DNA of 64,000 bases from Marinobacter xestospongiae. GTDB taxonomy: Bacteria > Pseudomonadota > Gammaproteobacteria > Pseudomonadales > Oleiphilaceae. The notes under the pieces are model-generated. The model was not told the DNA's origin, searched no databases, and was given only the letters and a program-made list of their open reading frames with translations. Made by a program: the position numbers and the translations under genes. The DNA lies in the NCBI RefSeq assembly GCF_023156385.1, contig NZ_JAKZAK010000020.1:1-64000 (forward strand). Direction: 5' to 3'. Positions 44,818 through 52,958 of the stretch are shown here, in pieces; position 1 is the stretch's first letter, and every line of letters starts with the position of its first letter.

Positions 44818-47679
44818 ATGCCGAGAACCGCCTTTTTCACCCCGGGCCTGCCCCGGGCCCTACGCTGGCTGCTGTTGACCCTGACCATGACTCTGTTGAC
44901 CTCCCCTACCCTGGCCGCGCAGACGCCGGTCAAAAGCAGTAACGATCGCAACCACTACCGTCACCTGACCCTGGAGAACGGCCTGCAAGTGCTGCTGGTT
45001 TCCGCGCCAGGTTCAGAAAAGGCCGCCGCCTCGCTGAACGTGGCCATCGGCAGTGGTGATGATCCCGCAGATCGCGCCGGCCTCGCCCACTTCCTTGAGC
45101 ACATGCTGTTCCTGGGTACCGAAAAATACCCGGAACCGGGCGAATACCAGCAGTTCATCAGCAGCCACGGCGGCCATCACAACGCCTTCACTGCGTTCCG
45201 GGACACCAACTACTTCTTCGATGTACAGGCCGAGCACCTGCAGCCGGCGCTTGACCGCTTTGCCCAGCAGTTTTCCGCACCGCTGTTCACCGCCGATCTG
45301 GTGGAACGGGAACGGCGGGCGGTGCACTCCGAGTTCACCGCCAAAATGCGGGAAGACGGTCGTCGCTTTCACGCCGCCAAGAAAGAGGCCTTCAATCCGG
45401 ACCATCCCTACACCGGTTTTTCCGTTGGCAACATGACCACCCTGGAAGACACCGAAACCAACCCGCTGCGGCCTGACCTGGTGCAATTCTGGCGCGAGCA
45501 CTACTCCGCCGACCGGATGACCCTGGCGGTGTACGGCCCCCAGACCCTCGACCAACTGGAGGCCATGGTCCTGCCACGCTTTGGCGCCATCGAGAACCAT
45601 CAACTGGGCACCAGCCGTGACTACCCATCGATGTTCCGGGACGGCGATCTGCCAGCTCTGCTGCAGGTTGAGGCCCTGCGGGACCTCCGCACCCTGACCC
45701 TGTCTTTCCCGATTGCGTCACAGATCGCCAATTACCGCACCAAGCCTGCCAGCTACGTCGCCTCCCTGCTGGGGCACGAAGGTCCGGGCAGTCTGTTCGA
45801 TGTGCTCAAGACCGCGGGCTGGGTGGAGTCCCTGTCCGCCGGTTCCGGTACCGATGACGGTCACCAGGCCACCCTGGAGCTCAACATGTCGCTGACACCC
45901 AAGGGTCTGGAGCATCGCGATGACATCCTCGGCCTGACCTTCGCCTACATCGACCAGGTGCGGCAGCACGGCATCTCCGAACAGCGCTTTGAGGAAATGC
46001 AGCAACAGGCCACCATCAATTTCCGTTTCCAGGAGAAGCAGGAGCCGATACACCGGGTCACCCGGCTGTCGATGGAGTTGCGCCACGTTGCCCCGGAAGA
46101 TGTCTTGCGGGCGCCCTGGATGATGGAGCGCTATGACCCGCAAGGGTACCGCGCTGTACTGAACCAGCTGACCCCGGACAACGTGCTGGTGTCGGAGCTG
46201 TCGCAGCAGGACCTGGGCGACGATGCCCCGACCACCGCCTGGTACGACACCCCCTACCGACTGGTTCCGCTGGATACCGAAGCACTGACCACACCGGCCG
46301 GGATGGCCGATCAACTGGCACTGCCGGAACCCAATCCCTTCCTGCCGGAAAACCTGGAACTGGTGGCCGGCGAGACCATGGATCAGCCGGAAATCATTGC
46401 CAGTGACGATCTGCTGACCACCTGGTACGCCCGCGACACCCGTTTTGATACGCCCAAGGCCAACGTCTTTCTCAGCCTGCGCTCGCCAGTTGCCCGGGAT
46501 ACCGCCCGCGACGCGGTGTTGTCGAAGCTGCTGGTGGACGCCATCAAGACCAACCTCAATGCCTGGGCCTACCCCGCCCGGCTGGCCGGGCTCGACTACA
46601 GCCTGTATGCCCACCTGCGGGGATTGACGCTGCGAATTGGCGGCTACAACGACAAGCAGCATCGCCTGCTCACCCGCATCCTGCCTCAGATCGCCAACCC
46701 CACCCTGGACCCACAGCGGTTTGCCATTGCCCGGCGCAACCTGCTGGACGCCCTACGCAACAAGGCCCAGGCCCGCCCGGTTCAGCAACTGGCAGACTTC
46801 ATCCAGACCAGCCTGATCCAGGGTGCCTGGCCCACCGACGCCCAGATTGCCGCAGCAGAAGCGGTCACCTTTGAGGAACTGCAGGCCTATGCCCAGCGCT
46901 TTACCCGGGCGCTCGATCCGGTGCTGATGGTGCACGGCAACGTCACCGAAGCCTCGGCCCTGAACCTGGCGGCGCTGGTGAATGCGCTGCTGCTGACCGA
47001 TACCCGACCGGCGCAGGTTGCCAGTCGTAGCGTCCGTGCCCTGCCCGACGGTGAAACCCAAGCTGCGGTGGCCATCGAGCACCCGGATACCGGCTACACC
47101 CTCTACAGCCAGGGCGAAGACAGCAGCTTCCGCGAGCGCGCCCGCTTCCGCCTGCTGGCCCAGGTGATCGGCAGTCCCTTCTACGAGGAAATCCGTACCC
47201 GCCGACAGCTCGGCTACATCGTCTACGCCACGTCGTTTGAGATGCTGGAAACCCCGGCTCTGGGGCTGGTGGTGCAGTCACCGGAGGCCTCGGCAGATGA
47301 CATCGAGGTGGCCGTCACCGACTTCACCGAAGCCTTCGATCAACAGCTGACGGAACTGACCGAAACCGAGTTGGCGCGGGAGAAACAGGCGGTGATCAGT
47401 GGCCTGCTGGATCAGGACCGCAAGCTGGGCGATGCCTCACAGCGGTTCTGGCGGGAAATTGACCGGGAGCAGCTGAGTTTCGACTCACGTCAGCGCCTGG
47501 CCGATGCGGTGCAGGCCATTTCGGCGGAGGAATTGCACCAGACCTTCCGTCGGGCCTTGCTGGAGCGCGCCCGGGCCCTGCGGGCGGTCTCCACCGACCA
47601 GCCCAGCGACGACCAGTCCAAGGCCATCCAGCAACTGGTGGAGCAACTCACCAGTCAGCCGGCGGTGCCTGCCAGCTGA
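44818..47679 (+). CDS. Insulinase-family zinc protease (pitrilysin-like, M16)
   Basis: A 953-residue periplasmic M16 protease. A signal peptide (residues about 12-38, LLTLTMTLLTSPTLAAQ) is followed by the inverted zinc motif HFLEHMLF (about residues 87-94) with the third ligand Glu further on in ERRAVHSEF. Three further homologous domains give the length typical of protease III/insulinase rather than the 450-residue PqqL-like forms. It degrades small peptides and is probably a pitrilysin (PtrA) equivalent. A perfect 13-bp hairpin follows the stop. Confidence 0.92.
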   Translation: MPRTAFFTPGLPRALRWLLLTLTMTLLTSPTLAAQTPVKSSNDRNHYRHLTLENGLQVLLVSAPGSEKAAASLNVAIGSGDDPADRAGLAHFLEHMLFLGTEKYPEPGEYQQFISSHGGHHNAFTAFRDTNYFFDVQAEHLQPALDRFAQQFSAPLFTADLVERERRAVHSEFTAKMREDGRRFHAAKKEAFNPDHPYTGFSVGNMTTLEDTETNPLRPDLVQFWREHYSADRMTLAVYGPQTLDQLEAMVLPRFGAIENHQLGTSRDYPSMFRDGDLPALLQVEALRDLRTLTLSFPIASQIANYRTKPASYVASLLGHEGPGSLFDVLKTAGWVESLSAGSGTDDGHQATLELNMSLTPKGLEHRDDILGLTFAYIDQVRQHGISEQRFEEMQQQATINFRFQEKQEPIHRVTRLSMELRHVAPEDVLRAPWMMERYDPQGYRAVLNQLTPDNVLVSELSQQDLGDDAPTTAWYDTPYRLVPLDTEALTTPAGMADQLALPEPNPFLPENLELVAGETMDQPEIIASDDLLTTWYARDTRFDTPKANVFLSLRSPVARDTARDAVLSKLLVDAIKTNLNAWAYPARLAGLDYSLYAHLRGLTLRIGGYNDKQHRLLTRILPQIANPTLDPQRFAIARRNLLDALRNKAQARPVQQLADFIQTSLIQGAWPTDAQIAAAEAVTFEELQAYAQRFTRALDPVLMVHGNVTEASALNLAALVNALLLTDTRPAQVASRSVRALPDGETQAAVAIEHPDTGYTLYSQGEDSSFRERARFRLLAQVIGSPFYEEIRTRRQLGYIVYATSFEMLETPALGLVVQSPEASADDIEVAVTDFTEAFDQQLTELTETELAREKQAVISGLLDQDRKLGDASQRFWREIDREQLSFDSRQRLADAVQAISAEELHQTFRRALLERARALRAVSTDQPSDDQSKAIQQLVEQLTSQPAVPAS

Positions 47680-47684
47680 TCGAC

Positions 47685-47717
47685 ATACCGGGGCGTCCCA
47701 GGATGACGCCCCGGTAT
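47685..47717. terminator. Bidirectional hairpin between convergent genes
   Basis: ATACCGGGGCGTC (47685-47697) and its exact reverse complement (47705-47717) enclose a 7-nt loop, between the protease stop and the converging glycosyltransferase. The stem is strong but has no T run, so termination may be Rho-assisted. Confidence 0.6.
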
Positions 47718-47742
47718 CACCAGCCGTTCTTCCCCGAAACGC

Positions 47743-48414
47743 TCACCCCTCCGGGGCTTCCGCCAGCTCCCGCAGAAATCGCTGCCAATCCTCCGGTTCG
47801 TCGACATCCCAGCGCGGCTCCAGGCAGGCATGACTCAACCCCAGCCGGTCGAGCCGGTCACGGGTCTGCACCAGAACCCGCCCACTGCCCCACTCGATGT
47901 CATCGAGCATGGCCGGCACCGTCCGTTTTGCCGCCAGCAACACGTAACCACCGTCGTCCGAAGGCCCCATGACCACATCGTGCCGATCCAGCAGTGCCAG
48001 GGCCGCCTGCACATAGCGGGCCTCCACTGACGGGCAGTCACTGCCCACAATCACGGCCTTATCATGCCGCTGCAACGCCAGTTCCAGGGCGCCGTGCATT
48101 CGCTGCCCGAGGTCATTGCCCTGCTGGATGCACTGGCTGACTCCCAGGGTTTCCAGGTCGGCCAGAATCGGGCCGGCCGCCACCGGAGGCGCCACCAGGG
48201 CGCGGTCCCACCAGAATTGCAGGGGCAGCCTGGCCTCCGCCAGGTTCGCCAGCACCCGCCGCGACAGCCGGACATGGGCGTTCATCGCGCCCTCATCCCC
48301 CAGCAGGGGGCTGAGTCGGGTCTTTACCCGGCCAGGCACCGGCCACTTGGCAAACTGCATGACCACCGCTTCGGGCGACGCGCATTCGGGACGAGGGTTC
48401 TCAGTGTCGGACAT
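47743..48414 (-). CDS. DUF2064 / TIGR04282-type glycosyltransferase (arsenosugar-biosynthesis family)
   Basis: A 223-residue nucleotidyl/glycosyl-transferase-fold protein. Family signs are VMQFAKWPVPGRVKTRLSP near the N-terminus, the GNDLGQRMHGALELAL segment, the VGSDCPSVE motif and GPSDDGGYVLLA. It overlaps the upstream GT2 gene by 14 bp, the usual pairing of TIGR04282 with TIGR04283. Families are named for arsenosugar synthesis, but no arsM-type methyltransferase is in the window, so another sugar product is equally likely. The ATG at 48414 is preferred to a TTG seven codons upstream. Confidence 0.85.
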   Translation of the reverse strand: MSDTENPRPECASPEAVVMQFAKWPVPGRVKTRLSPLLGDEGAMNAHVRLSRRVLANLAEARLPLQFWWDRALVAPPVAAGPILADLETLGVSQCIQQGNDLGQRMHGALELALQRHDKAVIVGSDCPSVEARYVQAALALLDRHDVVMGPSDDGGYVLLAAKRTVPAMLDDIEWGSGRVLVQTRDRLDRLGLSHACLEPRWDVDEPEDWQRFLRELAEAPEG

Positions 48415-49120
48415 CGGATCGGTAGGCTCGTGCAAGGGATTCCGGCGATTCGCCGCGCCAGTAGCGCCAGCGCAACCGCCACATTAACAGGATGGTCCGC
48501 CAGGCGCCCTGCTGTTCCCAGCGGCGACTGTCGGTGATCACCGGAGGGCGGACACACCGGGGACGGGACGCCAGCCGCAGTCGCCGGCTCAGTTCCACGT
48601 CTTCCATCAGCGGGATCTCCGCATAGCCGCCGAGCGCCTCAAACACAGACCGGCGGACGAACAGCGCCTGATCCCCGGTGGCGATGGCTGTCAGCCGGGA
48701 GCGCAGGTTCATCAACAACGCAATTACCCGGAACAGGGGACGCTGGCCGCTGAGGCGGACATCAAACCGACCCCAGACCTGCTGACCCGCAGCCACGGCA
48801 GCTGCCTGCGTCAGCGCACCATCGGGAAGACAGGTATCGGCATGGAGAAAAAGCAACACCTCGCCGCAGGCCACCTTCGCACCGGCATTCATCTGCCGCG
48901 CCCGGCCCGGCTCAGCAATCAGCAGCCGGTCGCACCAGCGCTGCGCCAGCGCCGCCGTATCGTCATCGCTGCCGCCATCCACCACAATCAGCTCATGACC
49001 CTCGGCACGAAGTGGTTGCAGCAACCGCAACGTCGCCTCAATCCCGGCGGCTTCCCGCCAGACCGGCATCACCACACTCACCTTGCAGCGTTGCGACAAA
49101 CCTTTCTCCAACCTCCGCAC
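48401..49120 (-). CDS. Family 2 glycosyltransferase, TIGR04283 type
   Basis: A 239-residue GT-A glycosyltransferase. It opens SVVMPVWREAAGIEATL, has the nucleotide-binding VVDGGSDDDTAAL (about residues 46-58), LLFLHADTCLP as DXD-like region, and GDQALFVRRSVFEALGGY with MEDVEL near residue 175. The C-terminus has an aromatic/basic helix. Start choice is uncertain: GTG 49120, TTG 49099 (best ribosome-binding spacing) or GTG 49081. It partners with the overlapping DUF2064 gene. Confidence 0.83.
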   Translation of the reverse strand: MRRLEKGLSQRCKVSVVMPVWREAAGIEATLRLLQPLRAEGHELIVVDGGSDDDTAALAQRWCDRLLIAEPGRARQMNAGAKVACGEVLLFLHADTCLPDGALTQAAAVAAGQQVWGRFDVRLSGQRPLFRVIALLMNLRSRLTAIATGDQALFVRRSVFEALGGYAEIPLMEDVELSRRLRLASRPRCVRPPVITDSRRWEQQGAWRTILLMWRLRWRYWRGESPESLARAYRSDVRH

Positions 49121-49142
49121 CGACGATCATTCACCGGGCGCC

Positions 49143-49171
49143 TTGAGACCCACCGCCGGTATCGCTATCAT
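49143..49171 (+). promoter_or_regulatory. Promoter of tRNA-Arg
   Basis: TTGAGA (49143-49148), a 17-bp spacer and TATCAT (49166-49171) form a good sigma-70 promoter, followed by a GC-rich discriminator as is common for stable RNA genes. The tRNA begins 19 bp after the -10. Confidence 0.75.
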
Positions 49172-49190
49172 ACCGCGGACTTTCCCCAAT

Positions 49191-49267
49191 GCCCCCGTAG
49201 CTCAGTAGGATAGAGCGAGCGCCTCCTAAGCGCTAGGTCACAGGTTCGATTCCTGTCGGGGGCACCA
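49191..49267 (+). tRNA. tRNA-Arg (anticodon CCU)
   Basis: A full cloverleaf can be drawn: acceptor GCCCCCG/CGGGGGC, D arm GCTC/GAGC, anticodon stem AGCGC/GCGCT with loop CTCCTAA (anticodon CCU, reads AGG), and T arm ACAGG-TTCGATT-CCTGT. The terminal CCA is encoded. It reads the rare arginine codon AGG. Its own promoter lies upstream. The gene is intact, and no integrase is found beside it. Confidence 0.97.
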
Positions 49268-49300
49268 TCAATTTTCTTGTATCCATTTGCTCCCAGTATC

Positions 49301-50146
49301 TCACTGCAAAATCTCGAAGTTATCCGGCCGGTTCAGGCGCCAGTCGTAATCGATGTAGCGGATGGATTCGGTTTGCTTCACTGCCTCGGCTACGGCAGGG
49401 GTAGCCCATTGACTGATGAATGCCTGCTCGGAGCCGGCGGCCTGGATGAAGTCGTCTTCGTACCACTTGAACAGTTCGGTCAGGTAGAGCGTGTCACCCT
49501 CGACCCGCAAATGGCGGCCGGTGTTGAAGGCGCGGCGGGTGTTTTCCGCGAGCAGGGTTTCCAGGTTGTCGGCGGTGTAGACACGGGCTCTGAGCGGTGG
49601 GCAACCAACCGAGGCACAGTTGACGGCGAAATGGACCCGGGCATCCTTCCAGCCTTTGTCAGCGTAGGCCTGACCCAGCAAGATGCCCTTCTCGATGTCG
49701 TTGAGGCTGTAGTTTTGTCCACCCACATTAAAGCGCTGCCGCTCAAACACGTTGTCAACAAAGGGATTCAGCCGGCCACCGTAATCCCAGACGGACGACA
49801 CCAGAGCCCCCTCCGGCTGCTCGCTCAGGATCTGGGCCAGCATGAAGAAGTTGTAGGCGTTGATCCAGAACGCCACTGACGCCTCACGGCCTTCCAGCTC
49901 ACCTGGGTTGAACTCCCTCAATGCCTGCTTCTGCGCCGACAGCCGCTCCATCAGCCCCTCGCCAGTCAGGGCCGCGTCGTAGTCGAAGGCCGACACCAGA
50001 CCGTTTTCCGGAAGGGTTTTCTCCACCAGATGGTCCGACAGCAGAACCTGGTAATGGCGGTAGACCGTGGCGTTCACATCGGCTGCGCTCACAGCCGGCC
50101 AGGCCAGCAGCACAGTGAGCAGGAGCAGAATCTGTCGATATCCCAT
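49301..50146 (-). CDS. Exported DUF547 domain protein
   Basis: A 281-residue secreted protein. A signal peptide (residues about 4-22, LLLLTVLLAWPAVSAAD) is followed by a DUF547 domain, recognised by AFWINAYNFFML (about residues 95-106), the HFAVNCASVGCPPLR segment with two cysteines (about 180) and FKWYEDDF. The family fold is cysteine-protease-like, but the function is unknown. AAGGAA precedes the ATG, while the frame stays open far upstream. It lies next to tRNA-Arg. Confidence 0.9.
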   Translation of the reverse strand: MGYRQILLLLTVLLAWPAVSAADVNATVYRHYQVLLSDHLVEKTLPENGLVSAFDYDAALTGEGLMERLSAQKQALREFNPGELEGREASVAFWINAYNFFMLAQILSEQPEGALVSSVWDYGGRLNPFVDNVFERQRFNVGGQNYSLNDIEKGILLGQAYADKGWKDARVHFAVNCASVGCPPLRARVYTADNLETLLAENTRRAFNTGRHLRVEGDTLYLTELFKWYEDDFIQAAGSEQAFISQWATPAVAEAVKQTESIRYIDYDWRLNRPDNFEILQ

Positions 50147-50378
50147 TGGAATTCCTTTCGCAGGTGCATAGACGGCTTGAGTGAGCCGTGGTTTAAGGTG
50201 TTTGGCGATCGCAGACGCGCCATCACGCTCCGGATTCGTCACTTCAGACACCGCCAGACAGAGAATGTTACACCGACCGGCGTCGGATGCCCCATCACCG
50301 GTTTTCCACCGCTGCGCTTGGGAGTACCATGATCGGTCCCCCACCGTTATCACTGCATCACAACACCGGGTTTTCGTT

Positions 50379-51026
50379 ATGTCGCTGAAGTACCGCATTA
50401 TTCCTGTCACGCCGTTCCAACAGAACTGTTCCCTGCTATGGTGCGAGGACACCCTGAAGGCTGCCGTTGTCGACCCCGGTGGCGATCTGGAACGGATCCA
50501 GGCGGCAATCAATGCCGAAGGCGTGACGGTGGCGAAGATTCTCCTCACCCACGCCCACATTGATCACGCCGGCGGCACCGCCGAACTGGCGCGGGCGCTC
50601 GCTGCGCCGATTGAGGGTCCGCACCGGGAGGACGAATTCTGGATCAAGGGACTGCCGATGCAGAGCCAGATGTTTGGTTTTCCCGAGCCGGACGTGTTTA
50701 CCCCGGACCGCTGGCTCGACGATGGCGAGGAAGTGACGATCGGCAACCAGACGCTCAAGGTATTGCACTGCCCCGGCCATACTCCGGGGCATGTGGTGTT
50801 CTATCATCCGGAGTCGCAGCTGGCGCTGGTCGGCGACGTGCTGTTTCATGGCTCCATTGGGCGGACCGACTTTCCCAAGGGGGATCACCCCACGCTGATC
50901 CGGTCGATCCGGGAAAAGCTGTTCCCGCTGGGGGATCAGGTCAGCTTCATTCCAGGCCACGGCCCAATGTCGGACTTTGGCACCGAACGACAAAGCAATC
51001 CCTTTGTGGCCGATCACCGGGGATAA
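50379..51026 (+). CDS. MBL-fold metallohydrolase (glyoxalase II-like)
   Basis: A 215-residue metallo-beta-lactamase-fold hydrolase with all metal motifs: THAHIDHAGG (about residues 55-64), HCPGHTPGH (about 130-138), GDVLFHGSIGRTD with the bridging Asp, and IPGHGP near residue 195. It resembles YcbL-type glyoxalase II homologues. The start MSLKYRIIPVTPF fits the family. It is 12 bp from the downstream LysE gene and divergent from DUF547. Confidence 0.93.
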   Translation: MSLKYRIIPVTPFQQNCSLLWCEDTLKAAVVDPGGDLERIQAAINAEGVTVAKILLTHAHIDHAGGTAELARALAAPIEGPHREDEFWIKGLPMQSQMFGFPEPDVFTPDRWLDDGEEVTIGNQTLKVLHCPGHTPGHVVFYHPESQLALVGDVLFHGSIGRTDFPKGDHPTLIRSIREKLFPLGDQVSFIPGHGPMSDFGTERQSNPFVADHRG

Positions 51027-51038
51027 CGGAGGCGAACC

Positions 51039-51659
51039 ATGACAACAAGCGTCTGGCTGGCATTCCTGGTGGCGGCGGTGCTGATCAGCATCTCCCCCGG
51101 CGCTGGCGCGGTGAATACCATGAGCAGCGGCCTGCGTTACGGCGTCCGCAACAGCCTGCCGGCAATCCTCGGCCTGCAGCTGGGCTACGGCGCCCAGATC
51201 CTGCTGGTGGGACTGGGACTTGGTGCCATCATGGCCTCGTCCGCCTGGGCATTGGTCGTCATCAAATGGCTGGGGGTTGCCTACCTGGTGTGGCTGGGCT
51301 GGAAGAAATGGCACGAGAAACCGGTGACCTCCGGCGATACCGAGAACGCCAGCGAGGCTGCCAGCCGCCGGTTCTGGCAATCAGCGCTGGTCAATCTCAC
51401 CAACCCCAAGGCGACGGTGTTTCTGGTGGCGCTGTTTCCCCAGTTCCTGCACGCCGGAGAAGCGCACGGGGAACAGTTGGCGATCATGGGGCTGACGCTG
51501 ATCGTCGTGGACTGCGTGGTCATGCTGGGATACGCCCTCTTGGCCAGCCAGTTGTTCCGCTGGATGACCACCCCGGAAAAACAGCAGTTGATGAACCGGG
51601 TGTTTGGCAGCCTGTTTGTCGCCGCCGCCGTCGCCCTGGCCAGTTTCCGCCGCGCCTGA
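51039..51659 (+). CDS. LysE/RhtB-family amino-acid exporter
   Basis: A 206-residue inner-membrane protein with about six hydrophobic helices. The N-terminal SISPGAGAVNTMSSGLRYG is the family's P-G signature, followed by WLGVAYLVWLGWKKW and the NLTNPKATVFLVALFPQF motif (about residues 118-135). Members export homoserine, threonine and similar amino acids; the substrate here is unknown. It is probably co-transcribed with the MBL gene. Confidence 0.93.
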   Translation: MTTSVWLAFLVAAVLISISPGAGAVNTMSSGLRYGVRNSLPAILGLQLGYGAQILLVGLGLGAIMASSAWALVVIKWLGVAYLVWLGWKKWHEKPVTSGDTENASEAASRRFWQSALVNLTNPKATVFLVALFPQFLHAGEAHGEQLAIMGLTLIVVDCVVMLGYALLASQLFRWMTTPEKQQLMNRVFGSLFVAAAVALASFRRA

Positions 51660-51673
51660 AGGCCGGCGGTCAT

Positions 51674-52729
51674 CTACCGCAGGGTATGGCTGAACACCAG
51701 CCCGCCCCACAGCATCACCCGGTCGGCCTTGCCACCTTCCACTTCCGATGACTGCGCCCGCAACACGTAACTCAGCCGCCAGTCCCGGGCGACCGACAGG
51801 GTGTACCCTACCCAGGCTTCCATCAGCGTCGACCGAACCCGGCTGCGATCGATGGTATGGCGACTGTCGCGAAACTGACCTTCCAGGAAGACGTTGTAGG
51901 CGCGGGCCTTCAGCGCCACACCCGCCCACAGATAACTCTCATCACCCGAAGCCACGCCCAGGCTGGATTCATTGAGGCGTTCGCCGTAGGCCGTCAGTTC
52001 CGGATTAAACCGGTGGTCCGGTGACGAAATCAGGCCGTTGCGGTAACTCAGCGCCATGCCCGCCTCGGTGAGGTACCCCAGCGAGAGGTAATAGGTGGTC
52101 TTCCACCGTCCCCGACCCTGGTTGCGACCGTGTAGATCGTGGTAGCCGAGGTGGTAACGGAAGGTTGGCTCGCCACCGTCGGACACCTGGTTGTCCCAGC
52201 CTTCGGCCCGGAAGTTACTGAGAATTCTGTGGGTCTGGCGCTGCCCGGCCTCAAACAGGTCCAACCCCAGCAGGCCCAGGGTCAGGGACGAGGTCCAGGC
52301 ATCGCCACTGCGCGGGTCCCAATAGATGCGTCCGGCCGCGAGATACAGCAGGCTGGCGTAAGGACGGTCGTTCAGGACCACCCGGGACGTGGTGATCAGG
52401 TCCGGGGTAAAGCCGTAGATACCCAACTCGATGGAGGGCACATTGCGCGCTTCCTCCGGCAGGTAGCTTGCCAGCGGCCCGGTACGATCGAGCCAGCCCA
52501 GGCCATCATCGAGTGGCCCCCAGAACCGTCGTCCACGGTGGCCGGTGTAGGTCAGGGCCATGCCTGCGGTGAAGTCCCGATCGTCCTGATCCGGCCCAAA
52601 CAGGTCGTTATCCATCGACAGCGCCCACACCGAGGTATCACCGTCCTGGCCGGCAGCGACCGCGCCGGTGGAAGCGGCCAGCAACAGCCAGATTCCCCCG
52701 TGCCACAACGCCTTAATCGCTGCCTTCAT
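51674..52729 (-). CDS. LpxR-like outer-membrane lipid A deacylase
   Basis: A 351-residue outer-membrane beta-barrel of the LpxR family, which removes the 3'-acyloxyacyl chain of lipid A. After the signal peptide (LLLAASTGAVAAG) comes the family start DNDLFGPDQDDRDFTAGMALTY with the Asn/Asp pair; NDRPYASLLYLA and strand-rich sequence follow to SHTLR. Enzyme activity is inferred from the family only. The start is set at MKAAIKALW with GAGAG upstream; an open upstream extension consists mostly of an 11-bp repeat and is probably not coding. Confidence 0.87.
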   Translation of the reverse strand: MKAAIKALWHGGIWLLLAASTGAVAAGQDGDTSVWALSMDNDLFGPDQDDRDFTAGMALTYTGHRGRRFWGPLDDGLGWLDRTGPLASYLPEEARNVPSIELGIYGFTPDLITTSRVVLNDRPYASLLYLAAGRIYWDPRSGDAWTSSLTLGLLGLDLFEAGQRQTHRILSNFRAEGWDNQVSDGGEPTFRYHLGYHDLHGRNQGRGRWKTTYYLSLGYLTEAGMALSYRNGLISSPDHRFNPELTAYGERLNESSLGVASGDESYLWAGVALKARAYNVFLEGQFRDSRHTIDRSRVRSTLMEAWVGYTLSVARDWRLSYVLRAQSSEVEGGKADRVMLWGGLVFSHTLR

Positions 52730-52739
52730 CGCCACGCTC

Positions 52740-52804
52740 TCGCCGCACTCCTGCCGCCTTCCTGCCGCACTTCTGCCACCCCCTTGCCGCCAGCCTGCCA
52801 CCGG
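52740..52804. repeat. Degenerate 11-bp tandem repeat upstream of the LpxR-like gene
   Basis: CTGCCGCC-like units begin at 52751, 52762, 52773, 52784 and 52795, an exact 11-bp period, with a weaker sixth unit at about 52740. The array overlaps the leader of the LpxR-like gene. The period equals about one helical turn. It could be a phased protein-binding array or a slippage-prone minisatellite. Confidence 0.75.
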
Positions 52805-52958
52805 CCGGCCGGACGCATCCGCTGCGGCCGGTCAGTCACCACCATCGAGTCCCGGAGAACCCGCTGTCCCGTCTGGCGAACGCGACGGCGTTACTGTCAC
52901 TATGGTTGAGGGTGGCGAGGCTGTCACGACAGCGACTCGGCCGAGAGCGCAGCCAACG

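Noticed and set aside
49191..49267. tRNA-Arg as an attachment site for an integrated island
   Set aside because: No integrase, no repeated tRNA 3' end and no change in gene content were seen around it.
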